A program made the translations under genes and the position numbers. Under the pieces are notes generated by a model. It did no database searches. It worked only from the letters and a program-made list of their open reading frames with translations, and was not told the origin of the DNA. DNA of 61,722 bases from JADLAT01 sp964348795 (lineage in GTDB: Bacteria > Pseudomonadota > Alphaproteobacteria > Micavibrionales > Micavibrionaceae). The DNA is taken from positions 1 through 61,722 of the forward strand of contig CAYGDY010000014.1 of the NCBI GenBank assembly GCA_964348795.1, read 5' to 3'. Positions within the stretch are counted from its first letter, which is position 1. The number at the start of each line of letters is the position of its first letter. This document shows positions 51,697-60,639 of this stretch, in pieces.

Positions 51697-53565
51697 ATGA
51701 GTCAGGTAATCCAGAACATGTCGAAAAAGAACGGCAAACCGCAAAGACCCTTGAATGACAATCAGGAAGCCGCCCAGAAGCAATTCGACAAGATGCCGGA
51801 CCCTGTAGCCTTGTCCCAGGCGCTCATGAATGCATTCCAGCGCTCCCAGCCCCGCATGCTGGAAATGATGGAACGGTATTCCGAACAGGCCACCCAAAAT
51901 CCGCCGCAGGCTCTTGATCCGGACCCGATGAACCTTATGGAAGCCTCTTTGGACATGATGTCAGCACTGGCCGCCAATCCGTTCCGCTATTGGGCACTCC
52001 AGATGGAATATGCAGGAAAGCAGGCGGAACTGTTTCAAAATTGTAAACAAAAATTCTGGGGGGAAGATGTTGCGCCCATCATCGAGCCCAAGAAAAACGA
52101 TCGCCGTTTCAATGCGCCGGAATGGAGTGATACGGTCCTGTTCGATTTTATCAAACAATACTATCTGCTGGCCTGCGATTTTGTGACTCAGACACTGGAC
52201 GCAACCGAAGGGCTTTCAGGAAAAAAGAAAGACAAGCTGTCTTTTATCGCCCGCATTTTCATGGAGGCGCTCTCCCCGTCCAATTTCATTTTCACCAACC
52301 CCGAGGTCCTGAATGAAACGATCAAGACAGGCGGTGAAAATTTAGTCAAGGGCTTCGAGAACTTCGCGCAGGACCTTGCCCGTGGCAAGGGAGAACTCAA
52401 AATCAGCACCACAGACTACAACGCCTTCAAACTGGGGGACAACCTTGCCACGACACCCGGACAAGTCGTCTTTGAAAATGACCTGATCCAGTTGATCCAG
52501 TATGAGCCCTCTACGCCACAGGTCTTCAAGCGCCCGCTCCTTGTCGTCCCGCCATGGATCAACAAGTTTTATATTCTGGATTTGCGCCCTGAAAGCTCTT
52601 ATATCCGCTGGGCCGTTGAACAGGGCCACACCGTATTTTGTGTTTCGTGGGTCAATCCGGATGCTTCGCTGGCACACAAGACGTTTTCGCATTATATGAC
52701 CGAAGGCGTTCTGGCCTCTCTGGATAAAATCAGGGAGATCACAGGCGAGCCAGATTGCAACGCCGTAGGATATTGCCTCGGCGGGACGCTCCTGACAACC
52801 ACCATGGCCTACCTCTCCGCCCAGAAACAAGGCAAGCGGATTGCCTCTGCAACCTTCCTGACCACTCTCGTGGATTTTTCGGAAGCGGGTGAAATGAAGC
52901 TCTTCACTGACAAGCTCCAGATCGAGGCCATGGAAAAAATCATGGCGCGGGACGGCGTGCTTCCCGCCAGTGAACTACAAAGAACCTTCAAGCTTCTGCG
53001 GGCCAATGATCTGATCTGGTCCTTTGTAGTGAACAATTATCTCATGGGGCGGGACCCCTTCCCGTTTGATCTTCTTTACTGGAATGATGATTCCACGAAC
53101 ATGCCTGCCGCCGCACATAATTTCTGCCTGAAGAATTTTTATCGCGACAATCTGCTGGTACAGCCCAATGCACTGGAAATCAACGGGGTGCCGATTGACA
53201 TTTCCGTGATTACGACGCCGTGCTATTTCCTTTCCACGCGGGAGGATCATATCGCGCCATGGAAGGCCACCTACAAGACCACAGCCCTGATCAACGCCCC
53301 CAAGACCTTTACCCTTGCGGGCTCGGGACACATTGCGGGCGTGATCAATCCCCCTGCTAAAAACAAGTACCAGTACTGGACGGCCAGCGAGACCCCCGCC
53401 AATCCCGAAAAATGGCTAGCACACGCCACGGAGCACGCTGGCTCATGGTGGCCCCACTGGCAAAGCTGGCTCGCGGACCATGCAGGCGGGAAGACCGCGC
53501 CCCGCATTGTCCCCCAAAGTATAGAATCCGCCCCGGGCCGCTATGTGATGGTTCAGGGCACGTAG
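51697..53565 (+). CDS. phaC: Class I poly(3-hydroxyalkanoate) synthase
   Basis: This 622-residue polymerase builds PHA storage granules from hydroxyacyl-CoA. The alpha/beta-hydrolase core has the lipase-like box GYCLGGT with the catalytic Cys, the Asp in STREDHIAPW and the His in LAGSGHIAGVINPP. The N-terminal part has the typical NPFRYWALQMEY and FSHYMTEGV. The frame is open upstream; the ATG at 51697 has AAGGTGG before it. No phaA, phaB, phasin or phaR is adjacent. Confidence 0.95.
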   Translation: MSQVIQNMSKKNGKPQRPLNDNQEAAQKQFDKMPDPVALSQALMNAFQRSQPRMLEMMERYSEQATQNPPQALDPDPMNLMEASLDMMSALAANPFRYWALQMEYAGKQAELFQNCKQKFWGEDVAPIIEPKKNDRRFNAPEWSDTVLFDFIKQYYLLACDFVTQTLDATEGLSGKKKDKLSFIARIFMEALSPSNFIFTNPEVLNETIKTGGENLVKGFENFAQDLARGKGELKISTTDYNAFKLGDNLATTPGQVVFENDLIQLIQYEPSTPQVFKRPLLVVPPWINKFYILDLRPESSYIRWAVEQGHTVFCVSWVNPDASLAHKTFSHYMTEGVLASLDKIREITGEPDCNAVGYCLGGTLLTTTMAYLSAQKQGKRIASATFLTTLVDFSEAGEMKLFTDKLQIEAMEKIMARDGVLPASELQRTFKLLRANDLIWSFVVNNYLMGRDPFPFDLLYWNDDSTNMPAAAHNFCLKNFYRDNLLVQPNALEINGVPIDISVITTPCYFLSTREDHIAPWKATYKTTALINAPKTFTLAGSGHIAGVINPPAKNKYQYWTASETPANPEKWLAHATEHAGSWWPHWQSWLADHAGGKTAPRIVPQSIESAPGRYVMVQGT

Positions 53566-53668
53566 AAACCCTGAACACTGAAATCAGGCTTGTATTTCAG
53601 AAAAAAAGATTCTATAAGCGGGGCGTTGAAAGTTTTTTGCCCGTACATACCGATAAAGAGGATTGCAG

Positions 53669-54073
53669 ATGGCCCGCGTTACCGTTGAGGATTGTGTCGA
53701 TAAAATTCAAAACCGCTTCGAGCTGGTCATGGTGGCCGCCCAAAGGGCGCGAAAAATCGGCTCTGGCGCCGCATTGACCCTGCCCCGCGACAATGACAAA
53801 AACCCCGTTGTGGCCTTGCGCGAAATTGCAGAGCAGACCATTGACACGGAAAACCTCAAAGAAGAGCTCGTCCGCTCCCATCAGCGCATGGTGGCCTTTG
53901 AAGAAGAGGAAGAAGCGATCGACCTCATGGATGGCGAAGAGGAATGGAGCGCCATTGCCCGCAAGCAAGCCGAGAACGAGGGCATGTATACCGATGAGGA
54001 CATCGTGGACGAAGACGATGAAGACGAGCCTTCTCTGGCCGATCTGGCGGGCGGAGATCCCGAGGAAGCCTGA
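53669..54073 (+). CDS. rpoZ: RNA polymerase omega subunit
   Basis: This is a 134-residue omega subunit: MARVTVEDCVDKIQNRFELV, then AAQRARKIGSGA and KNPVVALREIAEQTI. The C-terminal half is a long acidic tail (EEEEEAIDLMDGEEEW; DEDDEDEP), usual in Alphaproteobacteria. GAGG lies before the ATG at 53669. spoT, often its neighbour, is not here. A terminator follows. Confidence 0.94.
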   Translation: MARVTVEDCVDKIQNRFELVMVAAQRARKIGSGAALTLPRDNDKNPVVALREIAEQTIDTENLKEELVRSHQRMVAFEEEEEAIDLMDGEEEWSAIARKQAENEGMYTDEDIVDEDDEDEPSLADLAGGDPEEA

Positions 54074-54134
54074 CACAAGAAGGACACACCTTATTTTGTC
54101 TTTACTTTACCTTCCCTCCTTTGCAAAATTCTCA

Positions 54135-54162
54135 AAAACCTCGCGTAACGGCGGGGTTTTTT
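54135..54162 (+). terminator. Intrinsic terminator of rpoZ
   Basis: The stem AAAACCTCGC / GCGGGGTTTT (one T-G pair) with a six-base loop runs into six T. It lies 62 nt after the rpoZ stop. Confidence 0.85.
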
Positions 54163-54240
54163 GATGGTTTTTATAAGAAACATCTCCTATGTATAGTCAT
54201 TTGTATATAGTCCTTTCAGTTAAAAATCCGACATATTTAT

Positions 54241-54270
54241 CGTCATGCCCGCGCAGGCGGGCGTGATGGA
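54241..54270. repeat. REP-like GC hairpin
   Basis: GCCCGC-GCAG-GCGGGC (54247-54262) flanked by CGTCAT and GTGATGGA resembles the dispersed CATGCCCGCNNNGGCGGGCATG element of many proteobacteria. It lies in the 359-base gap between rpoZ and rpsI, which otherwise holds only the two terminators. Confidence 0.55.
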
Positions 54271-54320
54271 TTCTGATTTGAAAGGGCTATAACTTTGGCA
54301 CAGTTCTGCTGTCCCCCAAC

Positions 54321-54345
54321 AAAAAAACGCCCCGTTAGAGGGGCG
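54321..54345 (-). terminator. Intrinsic terminator of rplM-rpsI
   Basis: On the minus strand CGCCCC / GGGGCG with a six-base loop is followed by seven T. It lies about 90 nt after the rpsI stop. Confidence 0.9.
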
Positions 54346-54432
54346 CTTCTTTGTAACAATTCTTTTTCAGTTTTGAGCATTTGGTAAAGGAGAAAAAGAA
54401 CCCATACAAAACATATTGCAACAATGAAGCGA

Positions 54433-54945
54433 TTAACGCTTTGCCCACTGTTTCGTCCGGCGGGCCTTGTGCTTGCCGACTTTCTTCCGTTCCACAATCC
54501 GGCTGTCCCGTGTCAACATACCCGCTTTTTTCAAGGCGGGACGCATTTCAGGAGCAAAGTTTTCCAGAGCGCGGGAAATCCCGTGACGCACCGCGCCCGC
54601 CTGACCCGACAATCCGCCACCCTTCACCGTGCAGATCACATCGAAATGCCCGACGGACCCCACGATCAGAAACGGTTGGTTGAGAATCAAACGCTGGGTC
54701 TGGCGTGCAAAGTAAATACTCTGGTCACGACCATTGACCGTCACTTTACCCGTGCCTTTTTTCACCCAGACGCGAGCCACAGCATCCTTCCGGCGCCCCG
54801 TTCCGTAGGAGCGTCCCATCTGGTCAATCTTGGGTTCGCGGGGAGCAGAGACTTCCGGCGCACTTTCCACCACATCGGACACGACAGGCGTAGAATCCTT
54901 CATATCTTTCAGATCTTTTAAACTTGTTGTTTTTTTATCAGCCAT
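54433..54945 (-). CDS. rpsI: 30S ribosomal protein S9 (uS9)
   Basis: This 170-residue protein has a 40-residue acidic and Lys-rich N-terminal extension before the conserved body: SYGTGRRKDAVARVWVKKGT, TVKGGGLSGQAGAVRHGISR and the basic C-terminal tail KKVGKHKARRTKQWAKR that reaches the P-site tRNA. It follows rplM by 26 nt, the universal L13-S9 pair. Confidence 0.97.
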   Translation of the reverse strand: MADKKTTSLKDLKDMKDSTPVVSDVVESAPEVSAPREPKIDQMGRSYGTGRRKDAVARVWVKKGTGKVTVNGRDQSIYFARQTQRLILNQPFLIVGSVGHFDVICTVKGGGLSGQAGAVRHGISRALENFAPEMRPALKKAGMLTRDSRIVERKKVGKHKARRTKQWAKR

Positions 54946-54971
54946 CGCTTTGCTCTCTTATCTTTCGTCAC

Positions 54972-55433
54972 TTATCGTTTATTCTTGGGATTCATGGAAG
55001 CCACATCAAGAATCTCGGGTTTTTGCGCTTCATGGGGATGCACGGCTCCGCCATACACACGCATATTGGAAAAAATCTGACGCCCCAAAGGCCCCTTCGG
55101 CAACATCCGCTCAACCGCCTTTTCCAGCACGCGCTCAGGGTACTTCCCATCAAGAATCTGGGCTTTCGTACGCTGTTTAATCCCGCCCGGATAGCCCGTG
55201 TGCCAGAAAAACAGGTCATTTTCACGTTTTTTGCCAGTAAGTTTCACCTTCTGGGCATTAATAACAATCACATTGTCACCGCAATCCATATTGGGAGTGA
55301 AGCTGGGCTTGTGCTTTCCGCGCAGACGCATGGCAATGACGCTGGCCAGACGACCCAGCACAACATCCTGCGCGTCCACCAAAATCCATTTTTTTTCAAT
55401 CTCTGCCGGTTTCGCAGACGTGGTCTGTTTCAT
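54972..55433 (-). CDS. rplM: 50S ribosomal protein L13 (uL13)
   Basis: This is a 153-residue L13, with KKWILVDAQDVVLGRLASVI, GDNVIVINAQKVKLTGKK, YPERVLEKAVERMLPKGPLG and the terminal HPHEAQKPE. The ATG at 55433 has AAGGAT upstream and matches the family start. It is first in rplM-rpsI. Confidence 0.97.
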   Translation of the reverse strand: MKQTTSAKPAEIEKKWILVDAQDVVLGRLASVIAMRLRGKHKPSFTPNMDCGDNVIVINAQKVKLTGKKRENDLFFWHTGYPGGIKQRTKAQILDGKYPERVLEKAVERMLPKGPLGRQIFSNMRVYGGAVHPHEAQKPEILDVASMNPKNKR

Positions 55434-55520
55434 TGTCGTATCCTTGATTTTTCTAAAAGTGAGGCGTTTATGCCAGAACCTTTTGCCCCTGTCAACAAAA
55501 AACAAACGAAAACAGGATGG

Positions 55521-55547
55521 TAAAAGAGCGGTACAATAATACCGCTC
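55521..55547 (-). terminator. Intrinsic terminator of bamE
   Basis: A perfect 8-bp stem GAGCGGTA / TACCGCTC with a six-base loop is followed on the minus strand by TTTTA. It lies about 70 nt after the bamE stop and before rplM. Confidence 0.75.
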
Positions 55548-55617
55548 TCGAGAGATTCTCTCATGTATCCTGCAGAACACAAAGAACAGACTCCGTCAAA
55601 CACCCCCCCCTGCAGAC

Positions 55618-56079
55618 CTATTTCTCCGCAGGGGCGTTGAATTTTCCAAGATTCCCGAGAAACTGTTGCATCACGGTCACATCATTGCCGTTGGTTTTTG
55701 TTTTTTCCCGTACATAAGGGATATTCATCCGGTCCCGATTGATTTCATGGACGGAATCCAGAACCCCTTGAGGATCAAAAGCCACCTGAATAATGCGCTC
55801 CTGCGTAATCTCGGGATCAAGAATCCCGCGCTTTTCCGTTTTCTGGCCGATATAGTACCAGACATTTGAATCAAAGGTGGACTGGGTCGTGGGAGAACCC
55901 AAAATCCGAAGGACTTCAGAACGGCCACTTTGCCCTGGCGTTAACTGGTCCAACTGGTAATTCTCCAGCATATTCCCGCGCTGGGCCACCGTCGGCGTGC
56001 AGGCAGACACCATGAGACTCACAGCACACAGGGCCATGACAAAGAAAACACTGGAATATTGAATGAGGGTTCTATACAT
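55618..56079 (-). CDS. bamE: BamE/SmpA-family outer-membrane assembly lipoprotein
   Basis: This 153-residue lipoprotein has its lipobox at MVSAC (C27). The BamE fold shows LDQLTPGQSGRSEVLRILGSP, then VWYYIGQKTEKRG and VAFDPQGVLDSVHEI. It belongs to the beta-barrel assembly machine. The frame is open upstream to 56172, but the ATG at 56079 begins a proper signal sequence. It is divergent from the CBP3 gene, the usual arrangement in this class. Confidence 0.92.
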   Translation of the reverse strand: MYRTLIQYSSVFFVMALCAVSLMVSACTPTVAQRGNMLENYQLDQLTPGQSGRSEVLRILGSPTTQSTFDSNVWYYIGQKTEKRGILDPEITQERIIQVAFDPQGVLDSVHEINRDRMNIPYVREKTKTNGNDVTVMQQFLGNLGKFNAPAEK

Positions 56080-56138
56080 GTGAATCCCTATAGCAAACTT
56101 CTCCGCCTTTGACAAAAGGAATATTTGGGACACGATCA

Positions 56139-56681
56139 ATGTTGGTACGCCGCAAAAAGACAAGCGACACACTTCCCGCCGCGAAACAGGTTTACAGCGC
56201 CCTTCTCTCCCATATCCGTCATCCGGTTTTCTACACCACCTACCAGATCCCCGATACCTTCGATGGACGATTCGACCTCCTCCTTCTCCATCTTTTCCTT
56301 GTGATCGAGCGCACCTTGAAAGAATTGCCGGAGGAAGCCTTCGCCTTCAACCAGGCCCTTTTTGATGTCACCTTTGCCGATATGGATCAGACCCTGCGGG
56401 AAATGGGAATTGGCGATATGGGGGTTCCCAAACACATGCGCCGGATGATGAAAGCCTTCAATGGCCGGATTCAGGCCTACCACACGGCCCAAAACACAGG
56501 CACCCTGCCCGAGACCTTGCAAAAAAACCTGTATGGCACCTGTGAGACCATCCCCCCTCAGGTCCTGCACGCCATGACACTCTACGTGCAGGACACCGGC
56601 TTACAGCTTTCCCTGCAGGATTTTCAACCCCTCTCACAGGGCATAATACAACTGCCTCTGCTTGATCAAAACAGGAAATAA
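56139..56681 (+). CDS. Ubiquinol-cytochrome c chaperone (CBP3 family)
   Basis: This 180-residue helical protein matches the bacterial CBP3/UQCC1 family: QVYSALLSHIRHPVFYTTY, DGRFDLLLLHLFLVIERTL, FDVTFADMDQTLREMGIGD and PKHMRRMMKAFNGRIQAY. It is thought to help synthesis or folding of cytochrome b, and so to serve the petABC operon at 4.1-6.9 kb. The ATG at 56139 is taken; an upstream TTG at 56109 is the other choice. Confidence 0.9.
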   Translation: MLVRRKKTSDTLPAAKQVYSALLSHIRHPVFYTTYQIPDTFDGRFDLLLLHLFLVIERTLKELPEEAFAFNQALFDVTFADMDQTLREMGIGDMGVPKHMRRMMKAFNGRIQAYHTAQNTGTLPETLQKNLYGTCETIPPQVLHAMTLYVQDTGLQLSLQDFQPLSQGIIQLPLLDQNRK

Positions 56682-56686
56682 TCTCT

Positions 56687-57304
56687 ATGTCACTGCCTTC
56701 CACACCCACTCCCGAAACCGAATGGTCCTGCTTTTTTGATGTCGCCACACTGGAAGGCACCAGACACACCCTTACCATTGCGCCCGATGCGGAAGAGCGC
56801 CTCAAACTCGCGGCGCGTCTGGGCCTGCTGTCTTTGAATGCCCTGACAGCCGATCTCGTCATTGCGCGAAAAAGCGGCGCACTCGCCTATCATGTGACAG
56901 GAACCTTCCGCGCCGATATCGTTCAGGCCTGCGTTGTGACATTAGAGCCCATCGCCTCAACCATTACGGATACACTGGAAAGCTGGTTCGCGGACCCCGA
57001 AGGGACCATTACCATCGCCAAGCTCCGCCATGCCCGCCAGACACAAAAGAATCAGGGTGAAACACCCTTGCTGGAAGAAAAGGATGACCCCGAATCATTG
57101 GTCAACGGACAGATTGATCTCGGGGAACTTGTGACACAATTTCTTTCTCTGGCGCTGGATCCCTATCCACATGCGGAAGGGGTGGCCCTTGAATCACTGG
57201 CGCCCGCAGTGCCACACGACAAAGAGGCCCCCGATATGATCAAAAACCCCTTTGCCGCCCTGAAAGACTGGAAATTCAAGCGATCCGACGATCAAAAGGG
57301 TTAG
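56687..57304 (+). CDS. yceD: DUF177 / YceD family protein
   Basis: This 205-residue protein has the DUF177 pattern with YHVTGTFRADIVQACVVTLE and the later IDLGELVTQFLSLALDPYP. YceD is linked to 23S rRNA and lies by rpmF and plsX in most bacteria. It follows CBP3 by 5 nt. Its last 29 nt overlap the convergent exonuclease gene, which separates it from rpmF. Confidence 0.9.
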   Translation: MSLPSTPTPETEWSCFFDVATLEGTRHTLTIAPDAEERLKLAARLGLLSLNALTADLVIARKSGALAYHVTGTFRADIVQACVVTLEPIASTITDTLESWFADPEGTITIAKLRHARQTQKNQGETPLLEEKDDPESLVNGQIDLGELVTQFLSLALDPYPHAEGVALESLAPAVPHDKEAPDMIKNPFAALKDWKFKRSDDQKG

Positions 57305-57899
57305 GGTCTCCCCTCAGATCAGTCTGGGAGTCCCCCTTCTTGCGCAGACCCGAACATCTTTGCATTTCGGCCTGACACGCCCGTAGCACTTCACGTTCAT
57401 ACAACGCATCTCCCAATGCAGTGTGCGCCACCTCCGGATCTATCTCATGCGTCAGTTTCGAGCGACTCCACTTCCGGCAGGTTTCATATGTATCCTTGAA
57501 ATGGACTCTCTCAATCCCGATGTCCTGCATAAATTCCAAAAAGCGGCCCTCAAACCACAAATTCAAGACAGAAAAATCCCCGATCCCTCCGCTTTTCGCC
57601 CAGATACTGACAAAACGGGGCGGGCGGGTTCCCGTCACGGAAACCACATCATTGAGGTACTCTTTCATATCGTTCAGAATCTCGCGATTGGGTTGACGAT
57701 ACGCTGGCGCCGGTAATTTTGGCAAAACCTGTTCCGCCAGAAAAGGGTGGATCTGGGCGGCTTTTTGATTGAACTCGCTGGAAACCGCATAAAAATAGTC
57801 TTGCGCCTCTTTCAGAGAGACCATCGCAATGCTGATCGGGTCGATGACAAAACCGCCGACCCGATCATTGAACTCCGTATCCAGAACAATGTCGACCAC
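57276..57899 (-). CDS. DEDD-type 3'-5' exoribonuclease (RNase AS-like)
   Basis: This protein of about 207 residues has VDIVLDTEFND at its start (motif I, DTEF), IDPISIAMVS, and HTALGDALYEREVL (motif III with H and D). That order recalls RNase AS, a DEDD exoribonuclease. The start is doubtful: the frame has no ATG in front of the domain. GTG at 57899 gives the family-like start; TTG codons exist at 57953 and 57992. A well-spaced AAAAGGGACGAGAT-ATG upstream is in another frame. It lies convergent to yceD, between yceD and rpmF. Confidence 0.75.
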   Translation of the reverse strand: MVDIVLDTEFNDRVGGFVIDPISIAMVSLKEAQDYFYAVSSEFNQKAAQIHPFLAEQVLPKLPAPAYRQPNREILNDMKEYLNDVVSVTGTRPPRFVSIWAKSGGIGDFSVLNLWFEGRFLEFMQDIGIERVHFKDTYETCRKWSRSKLTHEIDPEVAHTALGDALYEREVLRACQAEMQRCSGLRKKGDSQTDLRGDPNPFDRRIA

Positions 57900-58090
57900 A
57901 GGCGCAGGGTGTCTGGAACATATCTCGTCCCTTTTGGGCCAAACAGCGGCCAAAGCAGACCCTGCTTTAGAAGATGTTCTTAAATATGTCAATTATAAAA
58001 CCTGTTCACTATTTTTTTCTTGCTCTGTTTCAAGAAACGCTATACAAGAAGCCTTCGTTTGAAAAGAAAAATATACAAAGGACTTCGGCC

Positions 58091-58270
58091 ATGGCTGTTC
58101 CAAAAAGAAAAACCAGTAAATCCAAGCGCAATATGCGCCGTTCCCACCATGCCCTGACCCCCGAAAACTGGGTCGAGGATTCCAGCTCCGGTGAGCCAAA
58201 GCGCCGTCACCACATTGATTTGAAATCTGGCACCTACAAGGGAAAACAGGTGATCGAAGGACGGGCATAA
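58091..58270 (+). CDS. rpmF: 50S ribosomal protein L32 (bL32)
   Basis: This is a 59-residue L32: MAVPKRKTSKSKRNMRRSH, then WVEDSSSGEPKRRHHIDL and the closing GTYKGKQVIEGRA. It lacks the zinc-binding Cys, like other alphaproteobacterial L32 proteins. AAAGGA lies before the ATG at 58091. Confidence 0.96.
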   Translation: MAVPKRKTSKSKRNMRRSHHALTPENWVEDSSSGEPKRRHHIDLKSGTYKGKQVIEGRA

Positions 58271-58332
58271 GTTTTTGCCGCACATTGTTTGATGTATTCT
58301 TCGCGCGAAAAAAACACTACAATGCTTTTCGG

Positions 58333-58355
58333 AATGCCCTGTCTGGGGCATTTTG
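58333..58355 (+). terminator. Intrinsic terminator or attenuator between rpmF and plsX
   Basis: The stem AATGCCC / GGGCATT with a six-base loop runs into TTTTGT. A second hairpin, GGGGC-AAGA-GCCCC (58367-58380), follows just before the plsX ribosome site, so the region may adjust plsX expression. Confidence 0.6.
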
Positions 58356-58401
58356 TACTTTCGAGGGGGGCAAGAGCCCCGCATATCACAAGGACGCTCA
58401 A

Positions 58402-59448
58402 TTGTCATCTCACACTACGATAGCACTGGATGCCATGGGCGGGGATTTCGGCCCCGAATCCGTTGTGCCTGGAGCGGCTCTCGCCCTCAAAGCCCGTGCG
58501 GACCTCCATTTTCTGATCTTCGGTGACGAAGCCCGTATCCAGCCTCTTCTGGACCGCAATCCCGCTCTCATGTCCGCCTCCACGCTGATCCATACGGACA
58601 AGATGATCCATAGCGATGACAAACCTTCCAATATTTTGCGGGCCAGTAAAGGCACATCCATGCGTCTGGCCATCGAAAGCGTCCAGACGGGGCAAGCTCT
58701 CGCGGTTGTCTCCTCCGGCAATACCGGCGCGCTCATGGCGTTGGCAAAGCTTGTCCTGAAACCCCTTCACGGGATCCACCGCCCCGCACTGGCCAGCATT
58801 TTGCCCGCACAAGGGGGGGAAACCGTCATGCTGGATCTCGGGGCCAATGTACTGGTTGATGCGGAAAGCCTTGTGCAGTTTGCCGTTTTGGGCGCCGTCT
58901 TTGCCAAGCTTCACAAAAAAATAGAACGCCCGACCGTGGGCTTGCTCAATGTCGGATCCGAAGAAATGAAAGGGCCGGAACATGTGCGCGAAGCCGGACA
59001 GATTCTCTCCCGCATCAGTTTTCCTGGCATTTACAAAGGATTTGTAGAAGGGAATGATATCACACAAGGCACGGTGGATGTTGTGGTGTGCGATGGCTAT
59101 GCCGGAAACATTGCCCTCAAATCCATAGAGGGTGTCGGAAAACTCACCCGCTACTACTTCAAAAAATTCATGACGCACAACCTTCTTGGGATTCTCGGAA
59201 GCCTCATAGCCTATTGTTCGTTGAAAAACTTCAAGGACAAGCTCGATCCACGCCGCTATAACGGAGGGGTCTTTCTCGGGCTCAACGGGATTTGTATCAA
59301 AAGCCACGGCGGAACCGATCCTGTGGGCTTTGCACGGGCCATCCATCTGGCCGCCGAACTCGCCACACAGGGTTATATCGATGAAGTTGCCCGGGATATC
59401 AACCGCCTGATGAATCAGGAATCCTTTGTTTCGCAAGGGATTTCGTAA
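58402..59448 (+). CDS. plsX: Phosphate acyltransferase PlsX
   Basis: This 348-residue enzyme makes acyl-phosphate from acyl-ACP for phospholipid synthesis. Motifs: TTIALDAMGGDFGPESVVPG, VVSSGNTGALMALAKL, NVGSEEMKG, GFVEGNDITQGTVDVVVCDG and GGVFLGLNGICIKSHGG. No ATG fits: the frame is open to 58285, but the family start coincides with a TTG at 58402 that has AAGGAC 8-9 nt upstream. fabH follows after 32 nt. Confidence 0.94.
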   Translation: MSSHTTIALDAMGGDFGPESVVPGAALALKARADLHFLIFGDEARIQPLLDRNPALMSASTLIHTDKMIHSDDKPSNILRASKGTSMRLAIESVQTGQALAVVSSGNTGALMALAKLVLKPLHGIHRPALASILPAQGGETVMLDLGANVLVDAESLVQFAVLGAVFAKLHKKIERPTVGLLNVGSEEMKGPEHVREAGQILSRISFPGIYKGFVEGNDITQGTVDVVVCDGYAGNIALKSIEGVGKLTRYYFKKFMTHNLLGILGSLIAYCSLKNFKDKLDPRRYNGGVFLGLNGICIKSHGGTDPVGFARAIHLAAELATQGYIDEVARDINRLMNQESFVSQGIS

Positions 59449-59480
59449 CCCAAACACGCCAAAAAAAAGCATTCAACCGT

Positions 59481-60464
59481 ATGATCCGTTCCGTACTCTC
59501 CGCCACAGGGGCTTACCTGCCAGAAAAAATCCTGACCAATCGGGAGCTTGAAACCATGGTGGACACCACAGACGAATGGATTGTCCAGCGGAGCGGTATT
59601 TCATCGCGCCACATTGCAAGCCCCCATCAAAAAACCTCCGATCTGGCGATTGCGGCGGGCCGCATGGCACTGGAGCGCTCCGCTTTATCGGCAGAAGATA
59701 TCGCGGGCGGGATCGATGGTGTCATCGTGGCCACCACCACGCCGGATCAAACCTTTCCGTCCGTAGCCGTGCGCGTACAATCCGCGCTAGGTTTGAAGCC
59801 CGGGCTCGCCTTTGACGTACAGGCCGTCTGTACCGGATTCGTCTATGCCCTGAGTATTGCCAACAATTTCATTACAACGGGACAGGCACGCCGGATTCTT
59901 GTGATTGGCGCGGAAAAAATGTCATCGGTCGTGGATTGGACAGACAGGACCACCTGCGTCCTCTTCGCCGATGGCGCAGGCGCTGTGCTTCTCGAAGCGC
60001 AAGACGGCGCAGGAACTCTGGCAGACTCTGGCGTGCATTCCACCCATCTTTACGCCAACGGGCATCAGGCCGATCTGCTCCATACTTCGGGCGGCCCCTC
60101 CTCCACAGGCACGAGCGGACATATTCTTATGCAGGGACGGGATGTGTTCAAATACGCCGTGCAATACATGGCTGACGTGGTACAGGAAACGCTGGATTAT
60201 AACGCAATCACCGCGCAGGAGATCGACTGGCTGGTTCCACATCAGGCCAATATCCGGATCATCGAGGCCACGGCCAAAAAGCTGGACCTGCCCATGGAAA
60301 AAGTCATCGTGACAGTGGATCACCATGGCAACACCTCCGCCGCCTCGATCCCGCTCGCGCTCCATGAAGCGGTAGCGGATGGACGAATTCAGCGAGGCGA
60401 TCTCCTCCTGCTCGAAGCGATGGGCGGTGGCCTGACATGGGGGTCAGCCCTGGTCAGGTTTTAA
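59481..60464 (+). CDS. fabH: Beta-ketoacyl-ACP synthase III
   Basis: This 327-residue enzyme starts fatty-acid chains from acetyl-CoA and malonyl-ACP. The catalytic triad is C117 (VQAVCTGF), the His in WLVPHQANIRI and the Asn in HHGNTSAASIPLAL. TTDEWIVQRSGISSRH near residue 29 is the CoA-binding part. It follows plsX, the common plsX-fabH pair. Confidence 0.96.
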   Translation: MIRSVLSATGAYLPEKILTNRELETMVDTTDEWIVQRSGISSRHIASPHQKTSDLAIAAGRMALERSALSAEDIAGGIDGVIVATTTPDQTFPSVAVRVQSALGLKPGLAFDVQAVCTGFVYALSIANNFITTGQARRILVIGAEKMSSVVDWTDRTTCVLFADGAGAVLLEAQDGAGTLADSGVHSTHLYANGHQADLLHTSGGPSSTGTSGHILMQGRDVFKYAVQYMADVVQETLDYNAITAQEIDWLVPHQANIRIIEATAKKLDLPMEKVIVTVDHHGNTSAASIPLALHEAVADGRIQRGDLLLLEAMGGGLTWGSALVRF

Positions 60465-60573
60465 ACTCGTCAAACGCATCCGGCAGAGCCTCCGACCCCT
60501 CTTTCACATCAACAACCGCCCCTAGCCCCTTGAACCCAAAATCATTTTCTGGGGATGAAATGGAGAGAAAGGA

Positions 60574-60602
60574 TTGACGTGCAGATTTTCCGGCGCTAAT
60601 CT
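60574..60602 (+). promoter_or_regulatory. Sigma-70-type promoter of ihfA
   Basis: TTGACG (60574-60579), a 17-base spacer and TAATCT (60597-60602) lie 37 nt before the ihfA start. The 175 bases from fabH to ihfA hold no gene. Confidence 0.6.
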
Positions 60603-60639
60603 GCCGTTATCCATATTTTTTCGAGGAGAAATGCACACG

